Of a stretch of 64,000 nucleotides of DNA, positions 1 through 9,147 are shown in pieces. The stretch covers positions 70,663 to 134,662 of the forward strand of contig JALOBU010000007.1 in the NCBI GenBank assembly GCA_023228145.1, written 5' to 3'. This DNA is from Bacteroidales bacterium (GTDB taxonomy: Bacteria; Bacteroidota; Bacteroidia; Bacteroidales; CAIWKO01). The first letter of the stretch is position 1. Every line of letters begins with the position of its first letter. Position numbers and translations under genes: made by a program. The notes below the pieces were generated by a model, which had not been told where the DNA came from, did no database searches, and saw only the letters and a list, made by a program, of their open reading frames with translations.

Positions 1-282
1 AATTTCAATAAAATTTTTTTTTAGAAAAGGTTCTCCTCCAGTAATAATAATCAGCCATTTTTTATTATCTCTGTTAAAGTTCTTTTTAATTGTATTCAAG
101 TCAAAATTTCTTTCGTCAACATCAGAAGGAACTGTGCAATATTTACATCTAAAATTGCATACTGAGTTAATTTTCCATATTATTATATCTTCATTATTGG
201 TAAAGAATTTTTCAGCAATAGAAGAATAATCGATAGACTTGTATTCGGCTATGTATTTTTGTATGTTTCTGATGTTATCCAT
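1..282 (-). CDS. Radical SAM protein, C-terminal part outside the window
   Basis: Reading the minus strand from the ATG at 282-280 gives 94 codons open to the window edge. The protein carries a canonical cluster-binding motif CNFRCKYC (CxxxCxxC) near residue 50 and the GGEPF motif near residue 85, the first half of a radical SAM barrel. The motif comes early, so this enzyme has no N-terminal twitch or cobalamin domain, unlike most other radical SAM proteins in the window. It begins 18 bases after the stop of the Wzt-like gene in the same direction and probably shares its operon. The missing C-terminal part would decide whether it has a SPASM domain; its substrate cannot be guessed. Confidence 0.85.
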   Translation of the reverse strand, partial: MDNIRNIQKYIAEYKSIDYSSIAEKFFTNNEDIIIWKINSVCNFRCKYCTVPSDVDERNFDLNTIKKNFNRDNKKWLIIITGGEPFLKKNFIEI

Positions 283-299
283 TTAAGTAAATTCATTAT

Positions 300-1712
300 T
301 CAATTTATTTGCTCCTCATATCTTTCCAAACGTGGCCTGATAGGGCACTGAAAAGAGGAATACAATGTCTTCTTTTTTTCAGTTGCCTGATCGTCAATAA
401 ATACCCCAATTTTTATATAAAAAGCATCGCTTACTTCTATGTAATTTGCTGCGTATTCTCCCACATAAGTAGTAAAATAAAAACCAAAAGAGAAAATACC
501 TATATTTAAAAAATCGGGCTTGATTTTTATGGTAGAACGAAAAAAACCCGTTGCTTTGTTTTGTTTAAGATCCTCTTCCATGTCAGGAGTCGATATAAAA
601 AGTAATTGTTTCATGTAGTGGCAATTTAATGAAATTCCAATATAAGCATTTTCTACCAATCGTTCGAATTCCACTTCAAAATTTATTGTATCTTCAATAT
701 TAATTGGGTCACCGACATTTTTTCCCGAAGCTTTGGCTGATATTTTCATGATTCTAAGATATTTATTATGTGGAGCGACATCCGGGTCTTCCCAATTAAT
801 AATGGGCGGAGGGAGTTTTTTATGTTGTTCAGTAATATTTATCTGCTCGTTTTTAAAAATAACAACATTTTCGTTCTGAGCTTCAGTTTTATCTTGTATC
901 TCATTTATTTCATACTCTTTATCAACCGTTTCAAATACTTTATCCGCTTCAATTTTTTCTATCAGGGTGTTTTCAAAATACCGCATAATAACTTCCTGGT
1001 TCCCCTGGTCTTTAATTCTTCCTTTTTCGAGTAAAATAAAACGTTGGCAATATTTCTGCACATCAGAAAGATTATGACTAACTAAAATCATGGTTTTCTT
1101 TTTTTCAGATAATTCCTGAATTTTATCCTGACATTTCATCTGAAACCCTATATCCCCAACGGCCAATACCTCATCAAATAATAAAATATCGGCATTGATG
1201 TTCACAGCTATCGAAAAAGCAAGGCGCATGAACATACCACTAGAATAAAATTTAACAGCCGTATTAACGAACTTGCCAATTTCAGCAAAATCAATAATAT
1301 CATTAAATCTGTTTTCAATAGTTCTCTTAGGGATACCCATCAGTGTCCCGCTCAGGAAAATATTCTCTTTGCCTGTTAATTCAGGATGAAAACCCATTCC
1401 CATTTCAAGAACAGAAGCCACACTGCCGTTAATATCTATTTTCCCTTCAGTCGGAACCACAACTTCGCTCAGTAACTTTAATAAAGTGCTTTTACCGGCG
1501 CCATTGTATCCTATGATCCCGATGGATTCTCCTTTTTTTATTTCAAAGTTGATATCATTTAATGCATAAAATTCACCGGGATAAATATCCTTTCTTTTAC
1601 TTTTTGTTGTTACCATGTGCCTGACCCTGTCAACAATGGCAAAATCATAATCCTTTTTCTGAAGATTGTATTTTTTACTTAACCCCGTTACCCGAATAGC
1701 AAAATCTTCCAT
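300..1712 (-). CDS. Wzt-type ABC transporter ATP-binding protein (copy 1)
   Basis: This is the cytoplasmic ATPase of a polysaccharide or teichoic-acid type ABC-2 exporter. Walker A GYNGAGKST lies at residues 68-76, the signature YSSGM near 155 and Walker B ILLFDEVLAVGD near 177-188. After about residue 250 a charged linker leads to a C-terminal beta-rich domain of about 140 residues, where Wzt proteins bind the end of the glycan to be exported. At 470 residues it has the length of a substrate-binding Wzt. It lies 6 bases downstream of its Wzm partner (gene ending at 1719). A paralogue at 29058-30389 is similar in the ATPase part but much less so in the C-terminal domain, suggesting a different cargo. 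The exported molecule is unknown. Confidence 0.92.
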   Translation of the reverse strand: MEDFAIRVTGLSKKYNLQKKDYDFAIVDRVRHMVTTKSKRKDIYPGEFYALNDINFEIKKGESIGIIGYNGAGKSTLLKLLSEVVVPTEGKIDINGSVASVLEMGMGFHPELTGKENIFLSGTLMGIPKRTIENRFNDIIDFAEIGKFVNTAVKFYSSGMFMRLAFSIAVNINADILLFDEVLAVGDIGFQMKCQDKIQELSEKKKTMILVSHNLSDVQKYCQRFILLEKGRIKDQGNQEVIMRYFENTLIEKIEADKVFETVDKEYEINEIQDKTEAQNENVVIFKNEQINITEQHKKLPPPIINWEDPDVAPHNKYLRIMKISAKASGKNVGDPINIEDTINFEVEFERLVENAYIGISLNCHYMKQLLFISTPDMEEDLKQNKATGFFRSTIKIKPDFLNIGIFSFGFYFTTYVGEYAANYIEVSDAFYIKIGVFIDDQATEKKKTLYSSFQCPIRPRLERYEEQIN

Positions 1713-1718
1713 AATCCA

Positions 1719-2492
1719 TTAAATAACATCGGCCATAAGGTTTTCAACCCGGCGAAAATAATATAAACCTGAAATAAATAACAATATCATGGGAATAATA
1801 CCATAGAGGTATTTTATGTCCAGTGCGGTGTCAAGTAGGCACCAGCGGATAAAAGCAATTACCCCTGCCATCGGATTGACATATACCAGAAAAGAATATC
1901 CGGGAGGTAACATTGCCGATGGGAAAAAAACAGGTGTGATAAAAATTCCAAAGCCAATCAAGTAAGGTATAATATGATAAAAATCACGAAAGCGAAACGT
2001 CAGTGCGCTGAGCCATATTGCCACACTCAATCCGGTAATCATATTTAAAAGAATTCCAAATGGCAAAAAAACTGTTTTGTATGAAAGGGGGTACTGGTAA
2101 AAAAGTAAAATAGCAATGTAAAAAATAAACCATACGGCAAACTCTATGAGTCCCACCATCGATTTTGATAAAGGAAGTATCAGTTTTGGGAAATACACCT
2201 TTTTAATGATATGTTGCGATTGTTGTAATGATGTTCCTGCCTGACTTATTATGGTTGAAAAATAATACCATGCCATCATTCCGGGATATGCAAAAACAAT
2301 ATATGGAATACTTTCAGGAATTACCACTTGAAACAACCATCCAAAAAAGAAAAAAATAATGAGTCCGGCTGTTGACGCCTGTACAAAACTCCATAAAATA
2401 CCAAACCGGGTCTGAGCATATTGCACTTTGATATCCCTGAATGTAAAACTTGTCAGCAAATACCTATACTGCCAGACTTTTATTAAATTCAA
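1719..2492 (-). CDS. Wzm-type ABC-2 transporter permease (copy 1)
   Basis: This is the membrane half of the exporter formed with the Wzt gene at 300-1712. The protein has about six hydrophobic segments and the conserved ABC-2 start WQYRYLL followed by DIKVQYAQT. The coordinates use a TTG at 2492, but the conserved family N-terminus (GWKKLNLIKVWQYR) begins before that TTG. The reading frame stays open upstream as far as a stop at 2540-2538 and contains no ATG. An ATT at 2534-2532 would give a protein beginning about 12 residues before the conserved Trp, and a -7 element lies just upstream at 2553-2560. The real start is therefore probably non-ATG and upstream of 2492. Confidence 0.9.
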   Translation of the reverse strand: MNLIKVWQYRYLLTSFTFRDIKVQYAQTRFGILWSFVQASTAGLIIFFFFGWLFQVVIPESIPYIVFAYPGMMAWYYFSTIISQAGTSLQQSQHIIKKVYFPKLILPLSKSMVGLIEFAVWFIFYIAILLFYQYPLSYKTVFLPFGILLNMITGLSVAIWLSALTFRFRDFYHIIPYLIGFGIFITPVFFPSAMLPPGYSFLVYVNPMAGVIAFIRWCLLDTALDIKYLYGIIPMILLFISGLYYFRRVENLMADVI

Positions 2493-2552
2493 CTTTTTCC
2501 AGCCTTTACTGGGGGCTTCTATTGTTTTTATAATGTTTTAATTTTAAAAAAG

Positions 2553-2560
2553 CAAAGTTA
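2553..2560 (-). promoter_or_regulatory. Bacteroidota -7 element upstream of wzm copy 1
   Basis: On the minus strand the bases read TAACTTTG, an exact match to TAnnTTTG, about 19 bases before the candidate ATT start at 2534. No clear -33 TTG is visible at the usual spacing, so only the -7 box is supported. It would drive wzm, wzt and the radical SAM gene cut by the window edge. Confidence 0.4.
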
Positions 2561-2637
2561 CTATTATTTATTTAAAATAATTCTTTCATTGATTTATATC
2601 ATAAAAAACCAAAAAACTTTTGCCGGATTTTAACGAA

Positions 2638-4545
2638 TTATTTGCAAATAAGAGAATCTATAATTCCCATTTTTTCTAAATTCCAGAGCACTCCTTTTGC
2701 CATGACTTCATAGCCTGTTGACCTGCAATGCCCGTCAACAGGCCAGTAATATTTATGATGGTTTAAGGGAGTTATTTTTTCAATTTCTTTAGTGTATTGA
2801 AACAGGTCAATAACCCTGATTTTGTTTTCCGTCAATAACTTACTTTTAATGGAATCATATCCTGTGCCCGTATCGTCAATAAAAACAACTATCAATGTAA
2901 AGCCTTTTTTTAAAGAAAGTTCGTGAAATCTGTAAATACAATTTTCCGTATCCTCTTTTGCCCTGATGCTGTCGGCTTTATATTCAGACGGAGATAAAAG
3001 TTCTTTGTATTTAAAAACATCATTTACAAACAGCCTGACAATATAACTCAGGGCATACAAGGGTTCCAATCGGGGAGCTTCACGAAAACGCACACCTTCG
3101 GTAGTAAAACGTTCAAATCCGCCCCTGAACCTGTAAAACTCAAAATCGGAAGAACCCAGAGTTAATAGTACAAGGTCAGGTTGATATTTCAACAACCTTT
3201 TTTCCAGCAGTGCGTAATGAAAAAACGGGTCAGAACCTGACATGCCTGCATTAAAAACCGTTATTTTTTTACCGGAAATATGTTTTATTCTTTTTCCGAG
3301 CAAGCCTGGCCATGTTGAATCCTGAGGAGCGCCGATACCTTCAGTAAATGAATTGCCAAGGCAAATGATGCGAAACTCGTTACTGTCTTTTTTTACAGGG
3401 TGGTCAATGTCTCTTAATCCTTCGGAATTGCATTTCATTTCATAGGCAAATTCTTTCCGCTTGTCAATATAAGAATGATAAGGAGAATGTATCATTAAAC
3501 CCTGATGGTCTTTGCTATTAATATCATATTCGATAAAGCCGGAGGAGTAATATAATCCAACTTTTTCACTGTAACTTTTATTAATACCGGCAAGCCTCAG
3601 AAACAACTCAAATGCCAGCCAAAGTATAATTAAAATACTCAGGGCAAAATACCATTTTTCTTTTACAGCTCCAGAAGTTTTGCATGCATATGTAATAATC
3701 CGGATTAAAAACCACAGAAAAAGCCCGCACATCAAAATAAAAAGCACGGAAGTGACAAGTGTGGCGAGATTAAATCTGAAAAAAAGATATCCAAAGAACA
3801 GACTGAATGCAATCAATACAGACACGATGATGATTTTAACCCATAAATAAATTTGTTTTTTTGTAATTTTCATACTTTTAAATTTTACAATGCCTGTCCT
3901 AAAAAACAAATTTGTAAATTCCAATGGCTTTTGAAGAAACCGGTTGAATGTATTTCTAAAAGCCTGTCTGTAAACTTTATTTTTTGTAACCGTCTTTAGT
4001 TTACTTTTTATCCTGATGAAAATAGAGAAAATTAAAATCACAAAAAATAACACAGCAAGAATAACTATTCCGGGTTTAAATTCTTTCCAATGCGTAAGCG
4101 ACCATAAAACAGAAAACAATGGTGTTCTTCCCTGTATGTACCCGGGAATTAAATAATATTTCAACCCAACACTGATGCCATATGAATTAAGGTCTTTTAA
4201 TTGAAGTGTTTTTTTATTCTGGTTAATATATATTTCAATTACAGAAGCCTTTCCTGATAGACTGTCCGGAATTTCCACCTCAATTCTCTTATGAAAGCCC
4301 CAGGTACATACCCATTGTATTTGTTGTTCGAAAAAAGGGAAAGGAATTTTACGGTCAAGTGGCGTTATACTATAAACCTTGATTTTATTTGCCTCCTTCA
4401 AGGATATTCCCGGGAAACTCATCGTAACAGGCTCATAAATCTTTATATTCCTGAGATATAAAAAATAAGCAAGAACAAAGGCAATGGCAAAAATTGAAAA
4501 AAACACAACAATTACCCTGATGCTTAGTTTTTTTGAAAATTTCAT
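2638..4545 (-). CDS. Membrane-anchored SGNH/GDSL hydrolase
   Basis: This 635-residue protein has an N-terminal membrane segment (about 9-31), a first soluble stretch, four further hydrophobic segments (about 159-178, 234-257, 260-284 and 299-318) and a C-terminal SGNH hydrolase domain. Block I is GNSFTEG with the nucleophile Ser399. A central LGSSDFE resembles block III, and the catalytic Asp-His pair is DGH at 604-606. Such domains de-O-acetylate or otherwise process esters on glycans, so a role in trimming or modifying the product exported by the adjacent Wzm/Wzt pair is plausible. It lies between the twitch radical SAM genes and wzm copy 1, all on the minus strand. The substrate is not known. 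Confidence 0.82.
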   Translation of the reverse strand: MKFSKKLSIRVIVVFFSIFAIAFVLAYFLYLRNIKIYEPVTMSFPGISLKEANKIKVYSITPLDRKIPFPFFEQQIQWVCTWGFHKRIEVEIPDSLSGKASVIEIYINQNKKTLQLKDLNSYGISVGLKYYLIPGYIQGRTPLFSVLWSLTHWKEFKPGIVILAVLFFVILIFSIFIRIKSKLKTVTKNKVYRQAFRNTFNRFLQKPLEFTNLFFRTGIVKFKSMKITKKQIYLWVKIIIVSVLIAFSLFFGYLFFRFNLATLVTSVLFILMCGLFLWFLIRIITYACKTSGAVKEKWYFALSILIILWLAFELFLRLAGINKSYSEKVGLYYSSGFIEYDINSKDHQGLMIHSPYHSYIDKRKEFAYEMKCNSEGLRDIDHPVKKDSNEFRIICLGNSFTEGIGAPQDSTWPGLLGKRIKHISGKKITVFNAGMSGSDPFFHYALLEKRLLKYQPDLVLLTLGSSDFEFYRFRGGFERFTTEGVRFREAPRLEPLYALSYIVRLFVNDVFKYKELLSPSEYKADSIRAKEDTENCIYRFHELSLKKGFTLIVVFIDDTGTGYDSIKSKLLTENKIRVIDLFQYTKEIEKITPLNHHKYYWPVDGHCRSTGYEVMAKGVLWNLEKMGIIDSLICK

Positions 4546-4613
4546 AATAATTTCTGTCTTGAGTATATAAAATTATAAAAAAACAGATTTAATTTTGTAT
4601 TTGCAGGCAATAA

Positions 4614-6134
4614 TTAATTCAACATCTCGTATTCCCTTGAAATTATTTTTAATATCTTTAATAATTCTTCCTGTTGCTGTTCAGTTGTTGACTTTCTGAA
4701 AAAACCGATTACCTCGCCGGACTCCCTTTCCTTATTAAGATAATATAAAACAAGTTCCTCTGGAATTTTGCTTTCTTTCAAAGGTTCCGATAAATGAATG
4801 ATACTGAGAAATGCTTCGAGTTCTTGTTCGGAAAATCCATGGTACTTTAAAAGATTTTTATATTCTGTTGCAGATTTCTTTATCTGTAAAACACTGACAG
4901 TTCTGATTTTTTCGGAAACGCTTTCCTGTTCTTCGATCAGGACGGAAAACTCATTATCAAAGGACTCATTTTGTTCTTTGCATTGATACCAATATTCAAC
5001 AGACGAAACAAGTTCGTCAAAAACTTTTATGTTTTTCTTCTGCAAGTACCTGCCTGTATCAAAAAAAACAGATTTATAATACGAAACAATTTCTTTTAGT
5101 GCATCTTTTGGAAGGCTCCATAATGCTAGCTCCCTGGGATGTATTACTGTACTCACGTCAAAATAAAAGTCATGGCTGTTGCAAAAATTTACAACATCCG
5201 GTATATCCCTCCAGTTATTTCTGAAAGGCGCTGCAATAACGGATTTATTTTTCAGGTTGTTTCCAAGCCACCTGACATTACTCATGGTATCTTCAAAGTT
5301 TGCATTCACTCGAATGGATTCATAATTTGTCTTATTCATTGAATCCAGAGAAATACCAACCATAAATTTTCCTTTTTTGAGGATATGTTTTATCCTGTCA
5401 TTAAGTATGGTTGCATTGGTCTGAATATACATAGATACTGAGGGCTTCATGCTTATAATTTTTTCCCAGATATCAAGATAAACAGGGATAAGAAACGGCT
5501 CGCCACCATAAAACTTAGCTTCCGACAAATGCGGAATAAACTCATCCAATTGTTTTACAAACGTATCATCATAAGGGAATTTCATTCTTTCTTTACGTTC
5601 CCTGTTCACCTGAATGGCAGATGACACTCTCCCTGAACACATCACACATTCCAGATTACATGTATTGCTTAGTTCAAATTCAATTACTCTGGGGTATTTT
5701 TTCAGCGGAAGCATACCGTATTTATCAAAAAAAACGGCGGTTGTTGAACTGTAATTTTTTTGTAGAATAGATTCTCTGCATTTATAACACCCCAAGGAAA
5801 GGTCGTTTTGTAGTATAGATGTACGCAACAGTTCTGCTTTTTTATTAAACCATATATCATGGATGTTATTTTCGGGATAGTTTCCCAGGATTAGTTTTGT
5901 GTTTTTACAACAAACGATTGCATTTCCTTGTGTGTTGAAAAAAAGATTAACCCACGGCGCATAGCAAAGCCTGGGTAGCATCCCGAAGGGACGGTTTTTG
6001 TTAAAATCAATATAGGTTTTTTTGTCAAGTGAGCCTGTAGTATCCTCAGGCATCCTTTTATTATAAAATATGTTCCTGCATCTGTTAATCCAGCGGGAGG
6101 TTGTATATATTATTTTTCCGCTTAGTTCGTTCAT
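4614..6134 (-). CDS. Radical SAM protein with N-terminal twitch domain (A)
   Basis: This 506-residue enzyme has four N-terminal Cys (57, 75, 116, 119; Cys76 follows Cys75) in a CYAP...CC...GCxxC pattern expected to hold an auxiliary iron-sulfur cluster. The radical SAM motif follows at Cys159, Cys163 and Cys166 (CNLECVMC), then GGEPF at 210-214. In SPASM/twitch enzymes the auxiliary domain normally follows the barrel; here it comes first, as in the NCBI family described as N-terminal twitch radical SAM. The last 150 residues have few Cys and are predicted to be helical and charged. It is one of five tandem paralogues (4614-12234) and is separated from the next by 70 bases. Its substrate is unknown. 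Confidence 0.88.
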   Translation of the reverse strand: MNELSGKIIYTTSRWINRCRNIFYNKRMPEDTTGSLDKKTYIDFNKNRPFGMLPRLCYAPWVNLFFNTQGNAIVCCKNTKLILGNYPENNIHDIWFNKKAELLRTSILQNDLSLGCYKCRESILQKNYSSTTAVFFDKYGMLPLKKYPRVIEFELSNTCNLECVMCSGRVSSAIQVNRERKERMKFPYDDTFVKQLDEFIPHLSEAKFYGGEPFLIPVYLDIWEKIISMKPSVSMYIQTNATILNDRIKHILKKGKFMVGISLDSMNKTNYESIRVNANFEDTMSNVRWLGNNLKNKSVIAAPFRNNWRDIPDVVNFCNSHDFYFDVSTVIHPRELALWSLPKDALKEIVSYYKSVFFDTGRYLQKKNIKVFDELVSSVEYWYQCKEQNESFDNEFSVLIEEQESVSEKIRTVSVLQIKKSATEYKNLLKYHGFSEQELEAFLSIIHLSEPLKESKIPEELVLYYLNKERESGEVIGFFRKSTTEQQQEELLKILKIISREYEMLN

Positions 6135-6204
6135 TGAGCAAGGTAGAAATTATTCTTATTTGTTATTTGAAACATATCATTTTAATAAGCTTTCTGGAAT
6201 AATA

Positions 6205-7599
6205 CTAATGCCTTTCGGTATCCAATGAATTGTTTTTTTGTTTTATTTTTTCTATTATCTGGAATTCACTCATTTCAAAAAAATCTATAAATTCCTTTTC
6301 GTTGGTTTCAAGAAAATATTGAATAACATTTTCTTTTGAAATAAATGAAATAGTTTTTTTATAAACGGCATTAAATTTATCAATTTGATTTCTTAGTGAA
6401 ATTGCCTGGTTTGCTGAGCCGGTTTTTTCCCTTTCATGAAAATACGAATTATAATATTTTTCTGTTCTTTCTATAAGCATTTGTACGCTGTTTTCAAAGT
6501 TTGTAATGTTTTGCTTATCCAGGCCCTTTTCTTCCAGTTTTCTCTTGTCGTTCATCCAGGTATGAATCTGTTTCAGCATTGACTGGTAAAGAATCAGGTT
6601 TTTTTTGCCTTCGGGGCTGATAGCCGAAGGAACATTATTATTGAGGAAACGAATAATATCGGCAAGGTCTTTTGAGCTAAGAGACTTAAGAGAAAGGTGA
6701 AGCGGGTATTCTACATAATTGATAAAAATTCCAAATTGATGCTTATCGGCAAAATTGAATACCTCGGGAATATCCTGAAAATTGTTCGTCATCAGGCATG
6801 TGCAGGAAGTAAATGTTGTGTTTTTTTCTTTGGTATATTCTATAAAATAAAGAAGGTTTTTATAAAAAACATTATAAGAAGCGTTTTCCCGTATTTGCTC
6901 ATAGCGTTCTTTATTAAAGGAGTCTATGGATATATTGATATCAAAATTGGTCCGGGATAAAACACTACGTACTTTATCGTTAAGAATAGTGCCATTAGAA
7001 GTTACAGAAACGGAAATTTTTTTGTTAAGCCTGATAATCTCTTCCCATATATCATAATATAAATCTATCAAAAAAGGCTCCCCGCCCTTAAAATTTGTCC
7101 GCTTCAAATACGGAATGTATGGTAAGAGCTGCTCAACAAATTTATGGTCATAGATTATTTCTTTAGATACAACGCTTTTATCTTCGTGCTTGTCTGATAA
7201 AAGGGAATTGCACATCACACACTTCAGGTTACAACGATTGCTAAGCTCAAATTCTACAGATGCAGGAATGTTGGAGTGTTTAAAATTATCCTTGTATGCC
7301 TGAAAAATTGCAGATTGAAAATTCCCTTCCATTAATTTCCCATAGCAGTATGAACAACCTCCTAAAACTTCGCCTTTTCTGAACCTCTCTGAAATTTCTT
7401 TCCTTTTTTCCCCTTCGAATAATTCCTTTACCGATTGCTCAGGATAAACTCCCAATATATCTTCGTTATTTGAACAACACATTAACACAAACCCGTCAAT
7501 CCGGAAATAAACATTATTCAAAGGCGCATCACAATAATCGTTCAACCCCCGGGCTTTTAATTTAAGTTTCTTTAATATCTGTTCAAAATGCACGTTCAT
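6205..7599 (-). CDS. Radical SAM protein with N-terminal twitch domain (B)
   Basis: This is the shortest of the five tandem paralogues (464 residues). Its N-terminal tail is reduced, so the four auxiliary Cys come early: 23, 41, 82 and 85. The core motif CNLKCVMC has Cys123, Cys127 and Cys130, and a GGEPF motif follows. The segment equivalent to CYAP reads CDAP. The C-terminal region is lysine- and glutamate-rich with predicted helices and little similarity to the other paralogues, so it may set substrate or partner choice. It starts 3 bases after the stop of paralogue C, indicating translation from the same transcript. Confidence 0.87.
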   Translation of the reverse strand: MNVHFEQILKKLKLKARGLNDYCDAPLNNVYFRIDGFVLMCCSNNEDILGVYPEQSVKELFEGEKRKEISERFRKGEVLGGCSYCYGKLMEGNFQSAIFQAYKDNFKHSNIPASVEFELSNRCNLKCVMCNSLLSDKHEDKSVVSKEIIYDHKFVEQLLPYIPYLKRTNFKGGEPFLIDLYYDIWEEIIRLNKKISVSVTSNGTILNDKVRSVLSRTNFDINISIDSFNKERYEQIRENASYNVFYKNLLYFIEYTKEKNTTFTSCTCLMTNNFQDIPEVFNFADKHQFGIFINYVEYPLHLSLKSLSSKDLADIIRFLNNNVPSAISPEGKKNLILYQSMLKQIHTWMNDKRKLEEKGLDKQNITNFENSVQMLIERTEKYYNSYFHEREKTGSANQAISLRNQIDKFNAVYKKTISFISKENVIQYFLETNEKEFIDFFEMSEFQIIEKIKQKNNSLDTERH

Positions 7600-7602
7600 T
7601 TG

Positions 7603-9147
7603 TTATACATCCCCGTTTATTTCACTTTTTATTTTTATCTCATCGGTTTTGCACTCTTCAATTATGCTTTCAGTAACATCTTTTAATTTATCAATGTCCG
7701 AACCCAATAGCTCCTGAACAATAAGCTCATCAGGAAAATCATTCAGTTTATATATGGCACGTTTCAGGTAAATATCCTGTTGAAAGCCATCAATAACCAT
7801 ATCAAGTTTTTTTATCAGCGAAATGCTGTCGTTGTCATTTTGTTCAACAGTTTTATTTTGCTGAAAATAATGAATTATTTTGTTCCGTATGCTTTGAACA
7901 AGTTCGTTGGTTTCCGTCTTTTCGAGCCAAATACCATCCTCTTCCCATTTTGCAAATTCCTGTTTGTTTTTTTCAAGCTTTTCTCTCTTCTGAATTACCC
8001 ATGACTCTAATTGTTTTACAAAATCATCAAAATGAATTTTATTTCTTTTTGCTGTTAATGAATTTGATGGCAATTTTTTAAATTTGAGTGTATCCCAGAC
8101 AACGATAAGCTCTTTCAATGGCATATGATATAATGAGCATCCTGCGGGAGTCCACACTGTATTAAAATATACGCCCGCATTCCATGTATTACATTGCTCA
8201 ATAATCTCTGGTAATTCCTCCCAATTTTGTCTCATAGGGCACACAGAAATACTGAAAGGCGTTTTTTTTCTCTTAGCATATTCTGAAAAATACACAATAT
8301 TTGAAATAACTTTTTCAAAGCTGCAGTTTTTTCTTATCCTTTCAAGAGTTTCTTTTCTTATTGATTCAATGGAAACGCCCACTCTGAAATTTCCTCTTTC
8401 AAGTAATGATTTAATTCTGTCGTCAAGCACTGTCGCATTTGTCTGAACCAACAACATGCATTTGGGGTTCAGTTGTATGATTCTTTCCCAGATTTTATAA
8501 TATGCTTTAATCAAAAAAGGCTCTCCTCCTAAAAATTTCGCTTTAACCAGATGGGGTATAAATTCGTCAAGCTGACTAACAAAGTTTTCGTCATAAATAT
8601 TTTTTTCGGCCGCCGCTTTCCCCATCTCCCGCCCTATTGAAGAAGAAAATTCGGGCGTACACATGATACACTGAAGATTGCACTCATTGCTCAACTCAAA
8701 TTCCATCATTGCAGGATAGTGATTTTTCAATGGAATTACATCAAAAAGAGCTGCTTCCACTGCGTCAAAATTCCCATCATCTATTCTGTTTTTACAATGA
8801 AAACAGCCTTTTGACAAATCGGCATGCTTTAATACATCTCTTAGTTCTTTTATCTTTTGCCCGTTCCATATTTCGGATATATTTTGTTCAGGGTACCTCC
8901 CAAAAACATGCGAACGGTTCAGGCAGCAAGCAACCACTTTTCCATTCATGCCAAAATACATGCTTTTGAATGGAGCATAACAAATTACCGGTTTAGGGCC
9001 TAAGGGCCTGCACAATTGATATTTTTTTATAGAATCCGAATAATTTGGCTTATGTAAATTAACTAATAATTTATTTTTTCGCCTTACCAATGCAAGCAAA
9101 ATGCGTTGTATAAATTCAGGAAGCCACAAAAAGCGATACGCATTCAT
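7603..9147 (-). CDS. Radical SAM protein with N-terminal twitch domain (C)
   Basis: This 514-residue paralogue carries auxiliary-cluster Cys at 56, 74 (followed by Cys75), 115 and 118 and the radical SAM motif CNLQCIMC at Cys156, Cys160 and Cys163. The first 45 residues contain a short amphipathic or hydrophobic stretch that could touch the membrane. GGEPF is present after the core motif. The gene overlaps the end of paralogue D by 4 bases (ATGA type), typical of coupled translation. Product and substrate are unknown. Confidence 0.87.
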   Translation of the reverse strand: MNAYRFLWLPEFIQRILLALVRRKNKLLVNLHKPNYSDSIKKYQLCRPLGPKPVICYAPFKSMYFGMNGKVVACCLNRSHVFGRYPEQNISEIWNGQKIKELRDVLKHADLSKGCFHCKNRIDDGNFDAVEAALFDVIPLKNHYPAMMEFELSNECNLQCIMCTPEFSSSIGREMGKAAAEKNIYDENFVSQLDEFIPHLVKAKFLGGEPFLIKAYYKIWERIIQLNPKCMLLVQTNATVLDDRIKSLLERGNFRVGVSIESIRKETLERIRKNCSFEKVISNIVYFSEYAKRKKTPFSISVCPMRQNWEELPEIIEQCNTWNAGVYFNTVWTPAGCSLYHMPLKELIVVWDTLKFKKLPSNSLTAKRNKIHFDDFVKQLESWVIQKREKLEKNKQEFAKWEEDGIWLEKTETNELVQSIRNKIIHYFQQNKTVEQNDNDSISLIKKLDMVIDGFQQDIYLKRAIYKLNDFPDELIVQELLGSDIDKLKDVTESIIEECKTDEIKIKSEINGDV

